Shown here: positions 34,781 to 46,123 of the stretch, piece by piece
How the letters are laid out: each line of letters starts with the position of its first letter
Numbering within the stretch: the stretch's first letter is position 1
NCBI GenBank assembly: GCA_964384825.1
Contig: CAYLMM010000006.1
Coordinates: 1 to 64,000 of the forward strand
DNA from: CAYLMM01 sp964384825
GTDB taxonomy: Bacteria > Krumholzibacteriota > Krumholzibacteriia > LZORAL124-64-63
Length of the DNA stretch: 64,000 nucleotides
Direction: 5' to 3'
Notes under the pieces: model-generated
What the model saw: only the letters and a program-made list of their open reading frames with translations
Databases searched by the model: none
Told to the model about the DNA's origin: nothing
Translations under genes and position numbers: made by a program

Positions 34781-36037
34781 GGCCTCGGAGAGGTTGACCG
34801 CGATCTGCGAACCGGCGGCCAGCCAGCTGGCGATCATCCCGGCGGTGCATTCGGAGCCGACCTCGGGGTAGTGATTTCCGCTGGAGGCGTAGACGAAGCC
34901 GCCGCTGACGTCCTGCGTCGAGGCCAGCCATTCGCCGCCGAGGCGCAGGGCCTCGAGGACCTCGGGGGTGTGCGGCAGATAGTCCCACAGGAACATCATG
35001 GCATATCCGGTGTCCTGCCAGTCACGAGCGTTGAAGTCCGCGGGCGCGCCGTACTGGTCGCTGATCGCCCCGTCTTCGTACTGGCATTCCAACAGTGTGG
35101 CCTGCAGGCCGGGCAGCAGATCGGTGTGGGCGCCGGCCGCCGAAAATGCCTGGATCAGTCCGGCCACGCCGATCGAGTACCAACTGTAGTCGTTGTTCTC
35201 CCAGGTCGGGTCGTTGCCCTGGTTGCGACCGTAGACGTCGAAATAGCCGGGATTGGCGTTGAAGCTGTCCTGGAAGAGGACTTCGGCCACGGCGTCCGCT
35301 TCCAGATCGTGTCCGACACCCGGGAAGGCCTCGTCCATCTTCCTGGCCGACTCGGCCCAGGCGCCGATGTCCCAGGGGATGATGCCGTTGGCGTAGCCCT
35401 GTCCGTAACGGACATCGCGGATCGCCATGGCCAGGCTGTCGATGGCGCCGTAGGCGCCGAGCTGGCGGTCCCAGATGGCCTGGGCGCCGTCGAGATACGC
35501 CGTCGCGTCGACCGGGTCGACGAGCGAGGCGAAGTCGATCAGGAAGCTGACGTCGGTGGCCGAGCGGATGACTTCGGGGCCGGCCTCGACCATCCTGTCG
35601 GCCGCGTCCCGGAGGGAGATGAACCACTCGGGGCGGGGATCCATCTGATACGCGCGGAACAGGCCCCGCGCGGTCACGCCGTACAGGTTGGTCGAACTGG
35701 CGGCGGAGGTGTGGGAGAACTCGGTCGTCCTCCAGTTCCAGCCTCCGTCATCCGGATCGACATCGTCGACCGCGCCGTTGCCGGCGTTGTCCTCGGTGAT
35801 GTCGGCCTGCATGGTGCGCAAGTAGTCCGCGCCGGCAAAGATGGAATCGAGCAGATCGCCGTTGGGGAACGACTCGATGCCGTACACGGGCTCGGCCATG
35901 ACGTCCATCATGGAGGGACCGCTGGTTTCGAACGCCGGCATGCCGTCCGCCGGAGTCGCGATCGGGGCCGAAGCCCAGGCCGCTCCCGCCGCTGCGATCA
36001 TCACGATCGTGGAGATCAGAAACAATTTCGCACGCAT
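33116..36037 (-). CDS. Secreted alpha/alpha-toroid protein with cohesin-like, FN3-like, dockerin-like and FlgD-like domains
   Basis: A 973-residue secreted protein with a signal peptide at about 1-24 (LFLISTIVMIAAAGAAWASA). Residues about 45-415 are helical and repeat-like, with DDGGWNWR and DSLAMAIRDVR, resembling the alpha/alpha toroid of pectate-lyase, glycoside-hydrolase or terpenoid-cyclase superfamilies. A cohesin-like domain follows at about 419-544 (GPINCGDAMTATFAF ... LRGYEVTF), an FN3-like stretch to ~650, and a dockerin-like pair of F-hand segments at 678-745 (DGDVDVDDITDLGATFG and FEDLMIFAMNYG). The tail is at 886-973. ATG follows GGAGGG by 4 nt. The last 1.66 kb is a close copy of the neighbouring gene's 3' part. 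Confidence 0.82.
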   Translation of the reverse strand: MRAKLFLISTIVMIAAAGAAWASAPIATPADGMPAFETSGPSMMDVMAEPVYGIESFPNGDLLDSIFAGADYLRTMQADITEDNAGNGAVDDVDPDDGGWNWRTTEFSHTSAASSTNLYGVTARGLFRAYQMDPRPEWFISLRDAADRMVEAGPEVIRSATDVSFLIDFASLVDPVDATAYLDGAQAIWDRQLGAYGAIDSLAMAIRDVRYGQGYANGIIPWDIGAWAESARKMDEAFPGVGHDLEADAVAEVLFQDSFNANPGYFDVYGRNQGNDPTWENNDYSWYSIGVAGLIQAFSAAGAHTDLLPGLQATLLECQYEDGAISDQYGAPADFNARDWQDTGYAMMFLWDYLPHTPEVLEALRLGGEWLASTQDVSGGFVYASSGNHYPEVGSECTAGMIASWLAAGSQIAVNLSEAGPINCGDAMTATFAFDREDGTAGLRGYEVTFTASAEVTFTAADIGDAGGLGGGFFQVIDNLDGTFTVTDAILGDTDGLLDDADLFTVVLTPAAEGEATVTVLDYKLRDPDNADITAELGGASFMIDCTAPAAVGDIIADPGHNKVKVHWTEAGDPDVVSVEIWRGMWYNNANGLSAYPLYDDLGTNVVPARPAVYGDLPPVDSGEWIRAGTVAPGVEEFVDTGMSERGVYWYEVVVIDEAGNPSLPADANDNATSYWLGDIANLDGDVDVDDITDLGATFGLVSTDVDYDFDADVGPTDDWSGYGIPATDLIIDFEDLMIFAMNYGVVTPTAKSPVGDSPLVLAWTRIDDLTWSLRLASPCPAFKGLRLRAALPADAEAFVTAGELADKQALPVFMKDIGRGGIDASLAIFGTARGFDGSGEVLRVATSAPVDLGDVEITARDLNNGRMTFSYEGEGGPALPRAFGLDQNVPNPFNPMTKIHFRLPEEQPVRLTVIALDGRRIATLIQRSMPAGAHEVTWSGRDDSGRPVASGTYFYRIDAGPYSQTRKMTMVR

Positions 36038-36332
36038 TTTACCCTCCGAAGACTGAATGAGACTGATGAACCACCCGATGATCGACGGCACGAACGGCGA
36101 AGGGCGAGGCCCGTTCTCCGATTCCGAGGAATCGGCAAGCCGTCGCGTCAAGCCGGCATGGGCGGGCGGGGCGAGTCCCGGTGGGCGAATTTGCTGGACG
36201 CCGTGGTTTTCCATGCGGCGCGATGTGTTTGCAGCGCATTCCGGGCGAGATTCCATCGGTGCCCGGGAGGCGGTGCGATAAGGAAATTCAGGAAGGGATC
36301 CTCCCTTCCCGGAAACGATTCGCTATCCCGAT

Positions 36333-36361
36333 ATTCTTTCACGAATCGTCAGGCCGGTCAA
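36333..36361 (-). promoter_or_regulatory. Sigma-70-like promoter for the 973-residue protein
   Basis: On the minus strand: TTGACC, 17 bp, AAGAAT. It implies a leader of roughly 290 nt before the ATG at 36037. Confidence 0.5.
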
Positions 36362-36444
36362 TGATGAATCATCCTTTTCACTGTTGATTGCATCCGGAAT
36401 TTTGACCGAATGATATTATTATTCCCCCCTTTCCGATGACGGCG

Positions 36445-36472
36445 CGGGCCCCGGCTCGATCGCCGGGGCCCG
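36445..36472 (-). terminator. Hairpin after the 1654-residue protein gene
   Basis: CGGGCCCCGGC / GCCGGGGCCCG stem, TCGATC loop, directly after the stop at 36483 on the minus strand. No T-run, so termination would depend on other factors. Confidence 0.55.
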
Positions 36473-36482
36473 GTGAAAGTCC

Positions 36483-38140
36483 TTACCTGACCAGGGTCAT
36501 CTTGCGGGTCTGGCTGTAGGGGCCCGCGTCGACCCGGTAGAAGTAGGTTCCCGAAGCGACCGGCCGACCGATGTCGTCGCGGCCGTTCCAGGTCACGTCG
36601 TGGGCGCCGGCGTCCATCGTCCGGTCGATGAGCGTGGCGACCCGGCGGCCGTCCAGCGCGATGATCGTCAGGCGCACCGTCTGCGTCTCGGGCAGGCGGA
36701 AGCTGATCTTGGTCATCGGGTTGAACGGGTTGGGAGCATTCTGGTCGAGGCGGAAGCTCTGCGCCGGCAGCGTCCGGATCTCGCTGCTCAGGCCGAATTC
36801 CATCTCGCCGTTGCCGGTGTCGCGGGCGGTGATCGCCGCGCCGGTCAGATCGGCCGGACCGCTGGTGGTCACCCGCAGCAGGTCGCCCGAGCCCTCGAAG
36901 CCGCAACCGTTGCCGAGCACCGCGAGACCGATGTCCAGCGCGCCCTCGGCGGCGTTCTTCAGGAAGGTCGGGTTGGACTGCTTGTCCAGAAGGGCGCCGG
37001 CAAACGTTTCGACGCTCACGCCCTCGGGCAGCATCGCGCGCAGCTGCAGGCCCTTGAACGCGGCGCAGGGATCGACCAGCTGCAGCGCCCAGGTCGTCTC
37101 GTCGACCTGCGCCCAGGCCAGGGCCAGCGGCGTCGCCTCGGGAGCGTCCTTGGCGCCCGGCGCGACCACGCTGTAGTTCAGCGCGAAGATCATCAGATCC
37201 TCGAAGCCGACCTTGCCGTCGGTGGTCGGAATGCCGAAACCGGTCCAGTCGTCGGTCGGACCGACATCGACCTCGAGGTTGTAGCCCGAGGTCAAGCCGT
37301 AGCTCGCTCCCAGCTTGCTGATGTCGGCCATGTCGACCAGGCCGTCGTAGGGATTCGCCACGTCGCCGAGCCAGTAGCTCGTGGCGCGGTCGTTCGCCGC
37401 CGCGGGGGCGCCGAAGTTGCCCGCCTCGTCGACGGTGATCACCTCGTAGTAGTAGACGCCGCGTTCGGTCATGCCGGTGTCGACGAATTCCCCGACGCCC
37501 GGAGCGACCGTTCCGGCCAACATCCACTCGCCCGAATCGACCGGCAGCAGATCATCGCGGATCGCCGGACGGGCCGGGATCATCCCGGTCGCGAGGTCGT
37601 CGTAGAGCGGATAGGCCGAAGAGCCGTCGGCGGTGTCGTACCACATCCCGCGCCAGATCTCGACGTTGACGACATCGGTCGCGGGCTCGTCCCAGGTCAC
37701 GGTGACCTTGTCGTGGCCGGGCGCCGCGGCGATGGCCGTCGCCGGATCGGGAGCGTCGCAATCGACGTTGATCGTCGCGCCCGCGAAAGCGCTGAAGAAA
37801 TCGTGGTTCTCCAGGTCGCGCAGGGTGTAGGACGTCGCTTCGATCAGGCCGGCGCCGCTGCCCGCGCCGCTGATCTGGATGGTGAACAGGTCGGCCTCGG
37901 CGGCCAGGCCCGACGTCGTTCCGAGGATGGCGTCGGCCACGGTGTAGGTGCCGTCGCCGTTGTCCTGGACGTTGAACCAGGTCTGGCCGAGGGGGCTGAG
38001 CGCCCCGCCGTCGACGATCGCGCCGACGGTCAGTTCCGGTCCGACCGAGATGGTGAACTCGTAGCCGCGCAGGGCGGGCGTCTCGGGATCCGGAGTGTAA
38101 TGGAAGGCCAGGGTCATCGATTCGCCGCAGCGGATCGGAC
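36483..38140 (-). repeat. Duplicated 3' module, copy B
   Basis: Same domain order and nearly the same length as copy A (33116-34780). Example shared strings: GEWMLAGTVAPG versus GEWIRAGTVAPG, and VASGTYFYRVDAGPYSQTRK versus VASGTYFYRIDAGPYSQTRK. Confidence 0.75.
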
Positions 38141-41100
38141 CGGCGGTCGCCGGCAGGATCGCGGTGGCGGCCAGGCCGTCCCACGGGGTGAACAGCACGT
38201 GGTCGCTCACCGGCACGCCGGTGCCCAGCGGGTTGCTGGTCTCGTTGTAGGGACCGGTCGCCGAGCCCCACCAGTTGTCGGTGGCGTCGACGGTGGTCAG
38301 CGGACCGCTGGCTTCGATGCCCGAGCTGATGTTGCCGGACAGATCGTTGCCGTGGGCGGTGACGACCGCGATGTCGTTCTCGTCGTAGCCGGCCGCGATG
38401 CCGCAGGAATTGCCGGTCACGACGCAGTCGGTGATCACGCCCGTCGACCCGTCGCCGTAGAGGGTGGTGACCATGATCCCGGCGCTGGTCGAACCGTCGG
38501 ATTCCGCCACGCCGGTGCAACCGGTGACGGTGCAGCCGGTGATCGTCGCCTGGGCTCCGGCGCCGAGATCGATGAAGTAGTCCAGCCAGTCGCCGTCGCC
38601 CTTGCCGGTGTAGGTGCAGCCGGAGACGGTCGTGGCGGTGAGGCCCGTGCCGAACAGCAGCATCCCGAGGCGGCCCATGTTCGTGAAGGTGCAGTCGGTG
38701 ATCGACCAGTCGAAGTCGCCGAAGGCGGCCAGGCCCAAACCGGAATAGGTCGGATAGACCATGTTCCGCAGATCGCAGCGCGTCAGCGAGCCGCCGCCGG
38801 TCGCCCGGATCCCCTGATAGATCTGGTGCCCGCCGCCGTCCAGCACGACATCCTGCAGATTCAGGGTCCCGGTCGCGGTCACCAGCCACCAGCCCCTCGC
38901 GTCGCCGCTGCCGCCGGTGTCGGTGTCGGTCATGATGACCGGCTTGTCCAGGGGGTCGCCGACGATGTCCAGCGCGTGGTCGACCACGAACTGGCCGCTC
39001 TCGACGTAGGTGCCGCCGGCGATGTTGATGGTGCTGCCGGAGACCATGCCGAAGGCTTCCTGCAGCCGGGTCGTCGCCCCGGCCTGCGGGCTGTCGTCCT
39101 CGATCCACAGGGTCGAGAGGTCGCCCTGGAAGCCAGGCGCGCCGGGATCGGTGTCCACGCCGCTCGCCAGCCACGGCGAATAATCAACGCTCGCGTCCAT
39201 CAAGGCGGTCACTTCGGCCGGAACGGCCGTGCCGTACCAGTTGCCCGAAGCGTCCTGGACCGTGGTGCCGGCCGTTCCGATCGCCAGGTCGCAGCCGGTG
39301 ATGCTGTTGCCGTGGATCGTCGACGTGATGCCGCCGCCGTCGTCGTAGGGGACGACGCCGTAGGTGAAATCGCTGACCGTGCAACCGGTGACCGTGAAGG
39401 TGACCGGGCCGGAGGCGTAGGCGTTCACTCCCCAGCTGTCGGCCAGTCCGATGCCGGCGAATGTCGAATTGGTGATCGTCACGTCGCAGGGGGCTTTGGC
39501 CTTGGCGCCCGTGTCGCCCATGTCGAAGCGCGAAACCTGGGGCACATCCTTGCCCGGAATGCCCTTGGCCCCCGTGCTGTAGACCCACAGGGCGTCGCAG
39601 GTCGGATTGGTGACCGTGCAGGCGTCCACCGAGGCCCCGGTGTCGATGATGTAGATGCTGGTCTGGCAGTTGTCCAGGGCGATGCCGGCCAGATCGACGT
39701 CGCCGTCGATGATCATGCCGGAGGCCGTCCACGTTTCACCCAGCCAATGGATATCCCGGATCACGCAGTCGTCCAGGGTGCCGGTCATGCCGGGTCCGAC
39801 CTGGATGCCGTTCTGGGCGGTGACGTCGGTCGCGCCCTCGCCGAGGGTGGTCACGCGGTCCACGTCGAGAACCGTCCCGGCGCCGTAGAACACGACGGCG
39901 GTCTTCTGGAAATCGTCCACCAGAAGGTCGGAAACGACCATCCGGTAGTCCGACGCGACGTCGTAGTTGACGTAGAGGCCGACGCCGTGCTGGGCGCCGC
40001 TGAACGTGCTGTTCATGACGTTCAGGATCTCCATGTCGTCGACGACGCCGTCGGAGTTCCAGTAGGCGACGCCGATGAACCGGTAGTTCGTGTCGCCCTG
40101 GTGGTCGCCGTCGACGGTCAGCAGGCTCATGTCCACGCCGCGCGCGCCGTCGATGAACACCACCGGGAAGTTGGTATTTGTGCCGGTCGGGAACGAAGCC
40201 GCGAGATTCACCGGCGAGGCGATGACCGTCCGGTCCACGCCCGCGCCGACCAGGGCGATGTCCGAAGTCGTCACGTGCACCTGCTCGGTATAGACGCCTT
40301 CGGCGATCGAGATGGTCTCGCCGGGAACGGCCGCGTCGACGGCCGTCTGGATCCAGTCGTGATGCTCGACGGCGGGATCCCAGTCGAACTCCACGCACCA
40401 GATGTTGCCGGTGCCCTCCTGCGCGGGCAGATCGCGTTCGGAGGTGTAGAAGAGGTAGGTGTCGCCGTTGTCGTCGACGAAACCGGTCGGCCACATTTCG
40501 GTCCAGGTGTTCGTGCCGTAGCGGCCGTCGGTCACGTTGACCGAGGGAGCGACGAAGAGGTTCGCCGGATCGATCGCCGACCAGGCGATGACGTGCTGAT
40601 AGCCGCCGTCGTCGCTGATCCAGGGCGCCTGGGCGTAGACGAACTGCGATCCGACCATGAACAGGGAGGGATCCCAGCCGGTCGAGGCTCCGGAGGCGAT
40701 CTCGCTCCATGCGTCGCCGAGAGGATCGTAGGAGAGCACCCTGTTGGTCCTGGTGCCGATGGTGGTCAGGATGCCGAGATAGAGATCGGCGCCGTCGACC
40801 ATGAAATGGCCCAGGCCGTTGCCGGGAATCGCGATCGGCGTTTCGGGCGTCCAGCCTCCGGCGGCCGGGGTCGCCGACTTGAGATAAGACCAGCCTCCGG
40901 TCGCCAGCCCGCGGTTGACCAGCACGAACAATTCGCCGCCGTAGCTGATCTCGTCGTGGTGGGCGGCGCCGTCGCTGAGGTCGTCGGCGATGTCGGCGGC
41001 CTGGGCCCAACTCGTTCCGCCATCGACGGAATACCACCCGTTCAGGCTGCGGCGGCCGGGGAAATTGGCCGACGGGACGGCCGCGAAGGTCCAGACCTCG

Positions 41101-41447
41101 CCGCCGTGGACCGCCGCGCCGATCTCGCCGTTGTAGCAGTCCACCGCGCCGGGCACGGCGATCGGGGCCGCGGTGGCGAGGTCGGCCACGCTGGCGGCCT
41201 TCTTGTAGAAGATCTGGTAGTCGTAGACGTCGGGATCGCCGTCCTGGTACCAGCCGGTCGCCGTGGCGGATCGGCCGTAGAACAGCCAGTAGTCGGTACC
41301 GTCGAAGACGACCGCCTGCCCGCGTTCATAGTGGATATCGTCGGTCAACTGGATGGGCTGGCTGACCACCGAGGCGGCCGCCAAGCCGGCCGTCAGAGCC
41401 AGCAGGGCTCCCACGGTCAGCCACGAGACGATAGCGCGAAGATGCAT
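36483..41447 (-). CDS. Giant secreted protein: beta-propeller, parallel beta-helix, cohesin-like, dockerin-like and FlgD-like domains
   Basis: A 1654-residue secreted protein, the largest in the window. The signal peptide is at about 1-25 (LTVGALLALTAGLAAAS). Residues about 30-370 have DGTDYWLFYGRS, VDGGTSW and DTYLFYTSERD, a sialidase/GH43-like propeller pattern, though I cannot assign catalytic residues. A parallel beta-helix fills about 380-1095 (ISIAEGVYTEQVHVTT, ITDCTFTNMG). Then a cohesin-like domain (1102-1230, GPIRCGESMTLAF), an FN3-like part, a dockerin-like region near 1361-1430 (VDMADISKLGASYG, FEDLMIFALNYS) and the FlgD-like tail (1567-1654). ATG at 41447 follows GGAGGACCCGGAG. 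Distinct combination; role unknown, plausibly glycan binding or breakdown. Confidence 0.82.
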   Translation of the reverse strand: MHLRAIVSWLTVGALLALTAGLAAASVVSQPIQLTDDIHYERGQAVVFDGTDYWLFYGRSATATGWYQDGDPDVYDYQIFYKKAASVADLATAAPIAVPGAVDCYNGEIGAAVHGGEVWTFAAVPSANFPGRRSLNGWYSVDGGTSWAQAADIADDLSDGAAHHDEISYGGELFVLVNRGLATGGWSYLKSATPAAGGWTPETPIAIPGNGLGHFMVDGADLYLGILTTIGTRTNRVLSYDPLGDAWSEIASGASTGWDPSLFMVGSQFVYAQAPWISDDGGYQHVIAWSAIDPANLFVAPSVNVTDGRYGTNTWTEMWPTGFVDDNGDTYLFYTSERDLPAQEGTGNIWCVEFDWDPAVEHHDWIQTAVDAAVPGETISIAEGVYTEQVHVTTSDIALVGAGVDRTVIASPVNLAASFPTGTNTNFPVVFIDGARGVDMSLLTVDGDHQGDTNYRFIGVAYWNSDGVVDDMEILNVMNSTFSGAQHGVGLYVNYDVASDYRMVVSDLLVDDFQKTAVVFYGAGTVLDVDRVTTLGEGATDVTAQNGIQVGPGMTGTLDDCVIRDIHWLGETWTASGMIIDGDVDLAGIALDNCQTSIYIIDTGASVDACTVTNPTCDALWVYSTGAKGIPGKDVPQVSRFDMGDTGAKAKAPCDVTITNSTFAGIGLADSWGVNAYASGPVTFTVTGCTVSDFTYGVVPYDDGGGITSTIHGNSITGCDLAIGTAGTTVQDASGNWYGTAVPAEVTALMDASVDYSPWLASGVDTDPGAPGFQGDLSTLWIEDDSPQAGATTRLQEAFGMVSGSTINIAGGTYVESGQFVVDHALDIVGDPLDKPVIMTDTDTGGSGDARGWWLVTATGTLNLQDVVLDGGGHQIYQGIRATGGGSLTRCDLRNMVYPTYSGLGLAAFGDFDWSITDCTFTNMGRLGMLLFGTGLTATTVSGCTYTGKGDGDWLDYFIDLGAGAQATITGCTVTGCTGVAESDGSTSAGIMVTTLYGDGSTGVITDCVVTGNSCGIAAGYDENDIAVVTAHGNDLSGNISSGIEASGPLTTVDATDNWWGSATGPYNETSNPLGTGVPVSDHVLFTPWDGLAATAILPATAGPIRCGESMTLAFHYTPDPETPALRGYEFTISVGPELTVGAIVDGGALSPLGQTWFNVQDNGDGTYTVADAILGTTSGLAAEADLFTIQISGAGSGAGLIEATSYTLRDLENHDFFSAFAGATINVDCDAPDPATAIAAAPGHDKVTVTWDEPATDVVNVEIWRGMWYDTADGSSAYPLYDDLATGMIPARPAIRDDLLPVDSGEWMLAGTVAPGVGEFVDTGMTERGVYYYEVITVDEAGNFGAPAAANDRATSYWLGDVANPYDGLVDMADISKLGASYGLTSGYNLEVDVGPTDDWTGFGIPTTDGKVGFEDLMIFALNYSVVAPGAKDAPEATPLALAWAQVDETTWALQLVDPCAAFKGLQLRAMLPEGVSVETFAGALLDKQSNPTFLKNAAEGALDIGLAVLGNGCGFEGSGDLLRVTTSGPADLTGAAITARDTGNGEMEFGLSSEIRTLPAQSFRLDQNAPNPFNPMTKISFRLPETQTVRLTIIALDGRRVATLIDRTMDAGAHDVTWNGRDDIGRPVASGTYFYRVDAGPYSQTRKMTLVR

Positions 41448-41705
41448 CTCCGGGTCCTCCCTTTCGTGCGGGGCGTCAGCGGTATTTCGGAGCGCTGAAC
41501 GCCGATTCGCTGAAACTGAATTCCAGGCGCACGAAAACGATCCGTGCGCACGGAACGGCACCAGGCGAGCAGGAGGCGAGTGGGATCTATCGGGGTCTGA
41601 AAGCGCGGGCGAGCAGGCCGGGCGTCGCAGGTCTGATCTGCAGATCGGGCGTCCGGGAAGATGTCGCGCCCGGTTCCCCAGACCCCGGCGCGACGCGGAT
41701 GAAAT

Positions 41706-41733
41706 ATTCTCATAAATGATGTTTGCTTGTCAA
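41706..41733 (-). promoter_or_regulatory. Sigma-70 promoter for the giant secreted protein
   Basis: On the minus strand: TTGACA, 16 bp, GAGAAT. Leader of about 250 nt. Confidence 0.55.
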
Positions 41734-41808
41734 GGGGGGGGCGGTCCGGATGATTAATGGTGACATAATGCATCCGATATCGCCAAGGCTGTCAGTTTCC
41801 GGCGACAT

Positions 41809-41822
41809 CTTGTCATGTCAAG
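41809..41822. promoter_or_regulatory. Imperfect palindrome upstream of clpB
   Basis: CTTGTCATGTCAAG: CTTG/CAAG and the central CATG are symmetric with one mismatched pair between. A possible operator shared by the divergent genes; no matching regulator is nearby. Confidence 0.3.
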
Positions 41823-41974
41823 AATCGCCGCCGCGTTGGTGTCTCTGACATCAACATGAATATGCCAAAGACATATTTATGTTTTGAAATAAGTTACAAT
41901 AGATCGGTGATTGGCGGATTCCGGTACGCCCTGTGCATGTCCTCGGTGTCGATTCATCCGGGAGGACCGAAGAC

Positions 41975-44608
<2,634 letters not shown>

Positions 44609-44718
44609 GCCGGCGGAACAGCGCATCGGCGCAACCTTTTCCCGGCGGATCGTATATCCCAGTGGGCGGCCGGTGATCGGGCCGTCCACGATCATTCATC
44701 CGCCGAAAGGAACCCGCC

Positions 44719-45936
44719 ATGATGATCTTTCCGCGTTCCGTCCGAAGGCCAACGACCGCCGCCGTCGCGCTTCTGGCCGTCTTCACTGTCATGGCTACAT
44801 CCTCCCCGGCCTTGGCGGCCAAGGCCGCCGCCGCCCCGGCCATCGAGAATTCCGCCACGCCCGCCCGCGGCGAAGGAGTTCTGCGTCTGGTCGAGCAGTG
44901 GCGCGCCGGCGGCGAGGACGACGAGATCTATTTCGGCGACATCGAACGCGTGCGCGTCGACGATCTGGGCAACGTCTACGTGCTCGACCGCGAGCAGAGC
45001 CGCCTGCATGTCTACGGACCCGGCGGCGAACATCTGCGCGAGTTGACCCGCGAGGGCGAGGGTCCGGGCGAGGTGCGCCAGCCCTACGATTTCTGCTTCC
45101 TGGACGACGGCACGATCGCCTTCTGCCAGCGGTACAACGGGAAAATCGTGCGCGTCGAGCGCAACGGGGATCCCGCCGGCAACTGGGACCTGATGCAGCT
45201 GTACCACTCGATCAACACCCTGATGTGCCGCGGCGGGACGCTCTCGATCGTCGGCCAGTACGGCGATCACAGGCCTGCGGGCCAGACCCAGCACTTCGTG
45301 GCGGCGGTGCACGAGGCCGACGGCTCCCGGCGGGCGATCCTCGAGGAACGCACCAACGAACTGGATTACGCCGATTTCGTGCTGCGCGAGGCCGGATCGC
45401 ATTGCGCGCGGCAATCGCTGATCGCGCTCGGGCCCGACGGGCGCGTCTACGCCGCCGGCGATCGCGACGATTACCGCGTCAGCGTCTATGCTCCCGACGG
45501 ATCGCTCGAGCGGATCATCGAACGCGAGTTCGAGATCACGCCGAGGACGAAGCTCGAGAAGAAGCGCATCGAGGCGGATATCTTCGACAGCGTGCGGAAC
45601 GTGAACCTGGAGAAGAAGATCGTGGTATCCGCGAGCGAGCCCGTGATCGAGTACCTGGCGGTCGACGCCCGGGGCCGTCTGTGGGTGCTGCATCAGCAGA
45701 GCGACACCGGCCTTCCCGAGGGGGCGATGGTCGCTTTCGACGTCTTCGACGCGGCCGGCGTCTACGACAGCCGCGTCGTGGTCTTCTGCGACGGCGACGC
45801 CGAGAACGACCACCTGCGCATGTTGTCCGATGGACGATTCGCCCTGCTGAAATGGTCGGTCGGCGGCAGCCGCGTGCTGGAGGACGATGTCGAGGTCGGA
45901 TCTCCGGAACTGGTGATCCTGGCCGCGGCCGATTGA
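44719..45936 (+). CDS. Secreted six-bladed beta-propeller (NHL-like) protein
   Basis: A 405-residue secreted protein. Signal peptide about 1-35 (AVALLAVFTVMATSSPALA). The mature part has NHL/TolB-like blades: DIERVRVDDLGNVYVLDREQ, RLHVYGPGGEHLRELTREGE, GEVRQPYDFCFLDDGTI, DGRVYAAGDRDDYRVSVY, VDARGRLWVLHQQ. Such 6-bladed proteins are common in FCB genomes and mostly of unknown function. ATG follows GAAAGGAACCC. No sorting tail is visible, unlike the neighbours. Standalone gene. Confidence 0.8.
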   Translation: MMIFPRSVRRPTTAAVALLAVFTVMATSSPALAAKAAAAPAIENSATPARGEGVLRLVEQWRAGGEDDEIYFGDIERVRVDDLGNVYVLDREQSRLHVYGPGGEHLRELTREGEGPGEVRQPYDFCFLDDGTIAFCQRYNGKIVRVERNGDPAGNWDLMQLYHSINTLMCRGGTLSIVGQYGDHRPAGQTQHFVAAVHEADGSRRAILEERTNELDYADFVLREAGSHCARQSLIALGPDGRVYAAGDRDDYRVSVYAPDGSLERIIEREFEITPRTKLEKKRIEADIFDSVRNVNLEKKIVVSASEPVIEYLAVDARGRLWVLHQQSDTGLPEGAMVAFDVFDAAGVYDSRVVVFCDGDAENDHLRMLSDGRFALLKWSVGGSRVLEDDVEVGSPELVILAAAD

Positions 45937-45947
45937 GGCCGGCCGAC

Positions 45948-45977
45948 TTGCGTACTGGTTTTCAATAATGATATAAT
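45948..45977 (+). promoter_or_regulatory. Sigma-70 type promoter
   Basis: TTGCGT, 18 bp, TATAAT (perfect -10), upstream of the small coiled-coil protein gene at 46124. Confidence 0.65.
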
Positions 45978-45978
45978 G

Positions 45979-46006
45979 ACCGCCCGCGGAGATGTTCGCG
46001 GGCGGT
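45979..46006 (+). other. Perfect hairpin spanning the predicted transcription start
   Basis: ACCGCCCGCG / CGCGGGCGGT with an 8-nt loop, beginning 2 nt after the -10 element. It might also end transcription of the preceding gene, since it lies 43 bp past its stop, but it has no T-run. Confidence 0.55.
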
Positions 46007-46123
46007 TCGCCGTCAGGGGTTGCGCGTTCATTTCACGGACCCCGACCGACGCCGACGCCACTCGCCTCCGGCTTTCGCCCGGTCCGGAAACCCGTGTTGC
46101 TTCGCCCGGTCTGGAGAGAGGCC

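Larger units (their letters stand above)
36038..36482. other. 445-bp spacer with an AT-rich promoter region
   Basis: Lies between two tandem minus-strand secreted-protein genes. Positions 36280-36430 are unusually AT-rich for this window and hold a sigma-70-like promoter (36333-36361). A strong hairpin sits at 36445-36472. No open reading frame here looks real. Confidence 0.6.
41448..41974. other. 527-bp divergent intergenic region
   Basis: Separates the 1654-residue secreted-protein gene (minus) from clpB (plus). It is AT-rich between about 41700 and 41910. It holds a minus-strand promoter (41706-41733), a palindrome (41809-41822) and a TACAAT -10-like element (41895-41900) with no good -35, facing clpB. 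I see no CIRCE element and no clear sigma-32 promoter. Confidence 0.55.

Noticed and set aside
28712..41447. A classical clostridial cellulosome
   Set aside because: There is no CBM-bearing scaffoldin, and dockerin-like segments sit in the same polypeptides as cohesin-like ones. The domains also come with FlgD-like tails typical of FCB secretomes.
36600..41498. A 1632-codon open frame antisense to the giant secreted protein
   Set aside because: Ala/Gly/Arg/Asp-biased shadow with no domain. The sense frame has a signal peptide and recognised domains.
41872..41900. A promoter for clpB using TACAAT
   Set aside because: No -35-like hexamer lies 16-18 bp upstream; the -10 alone is not enough.
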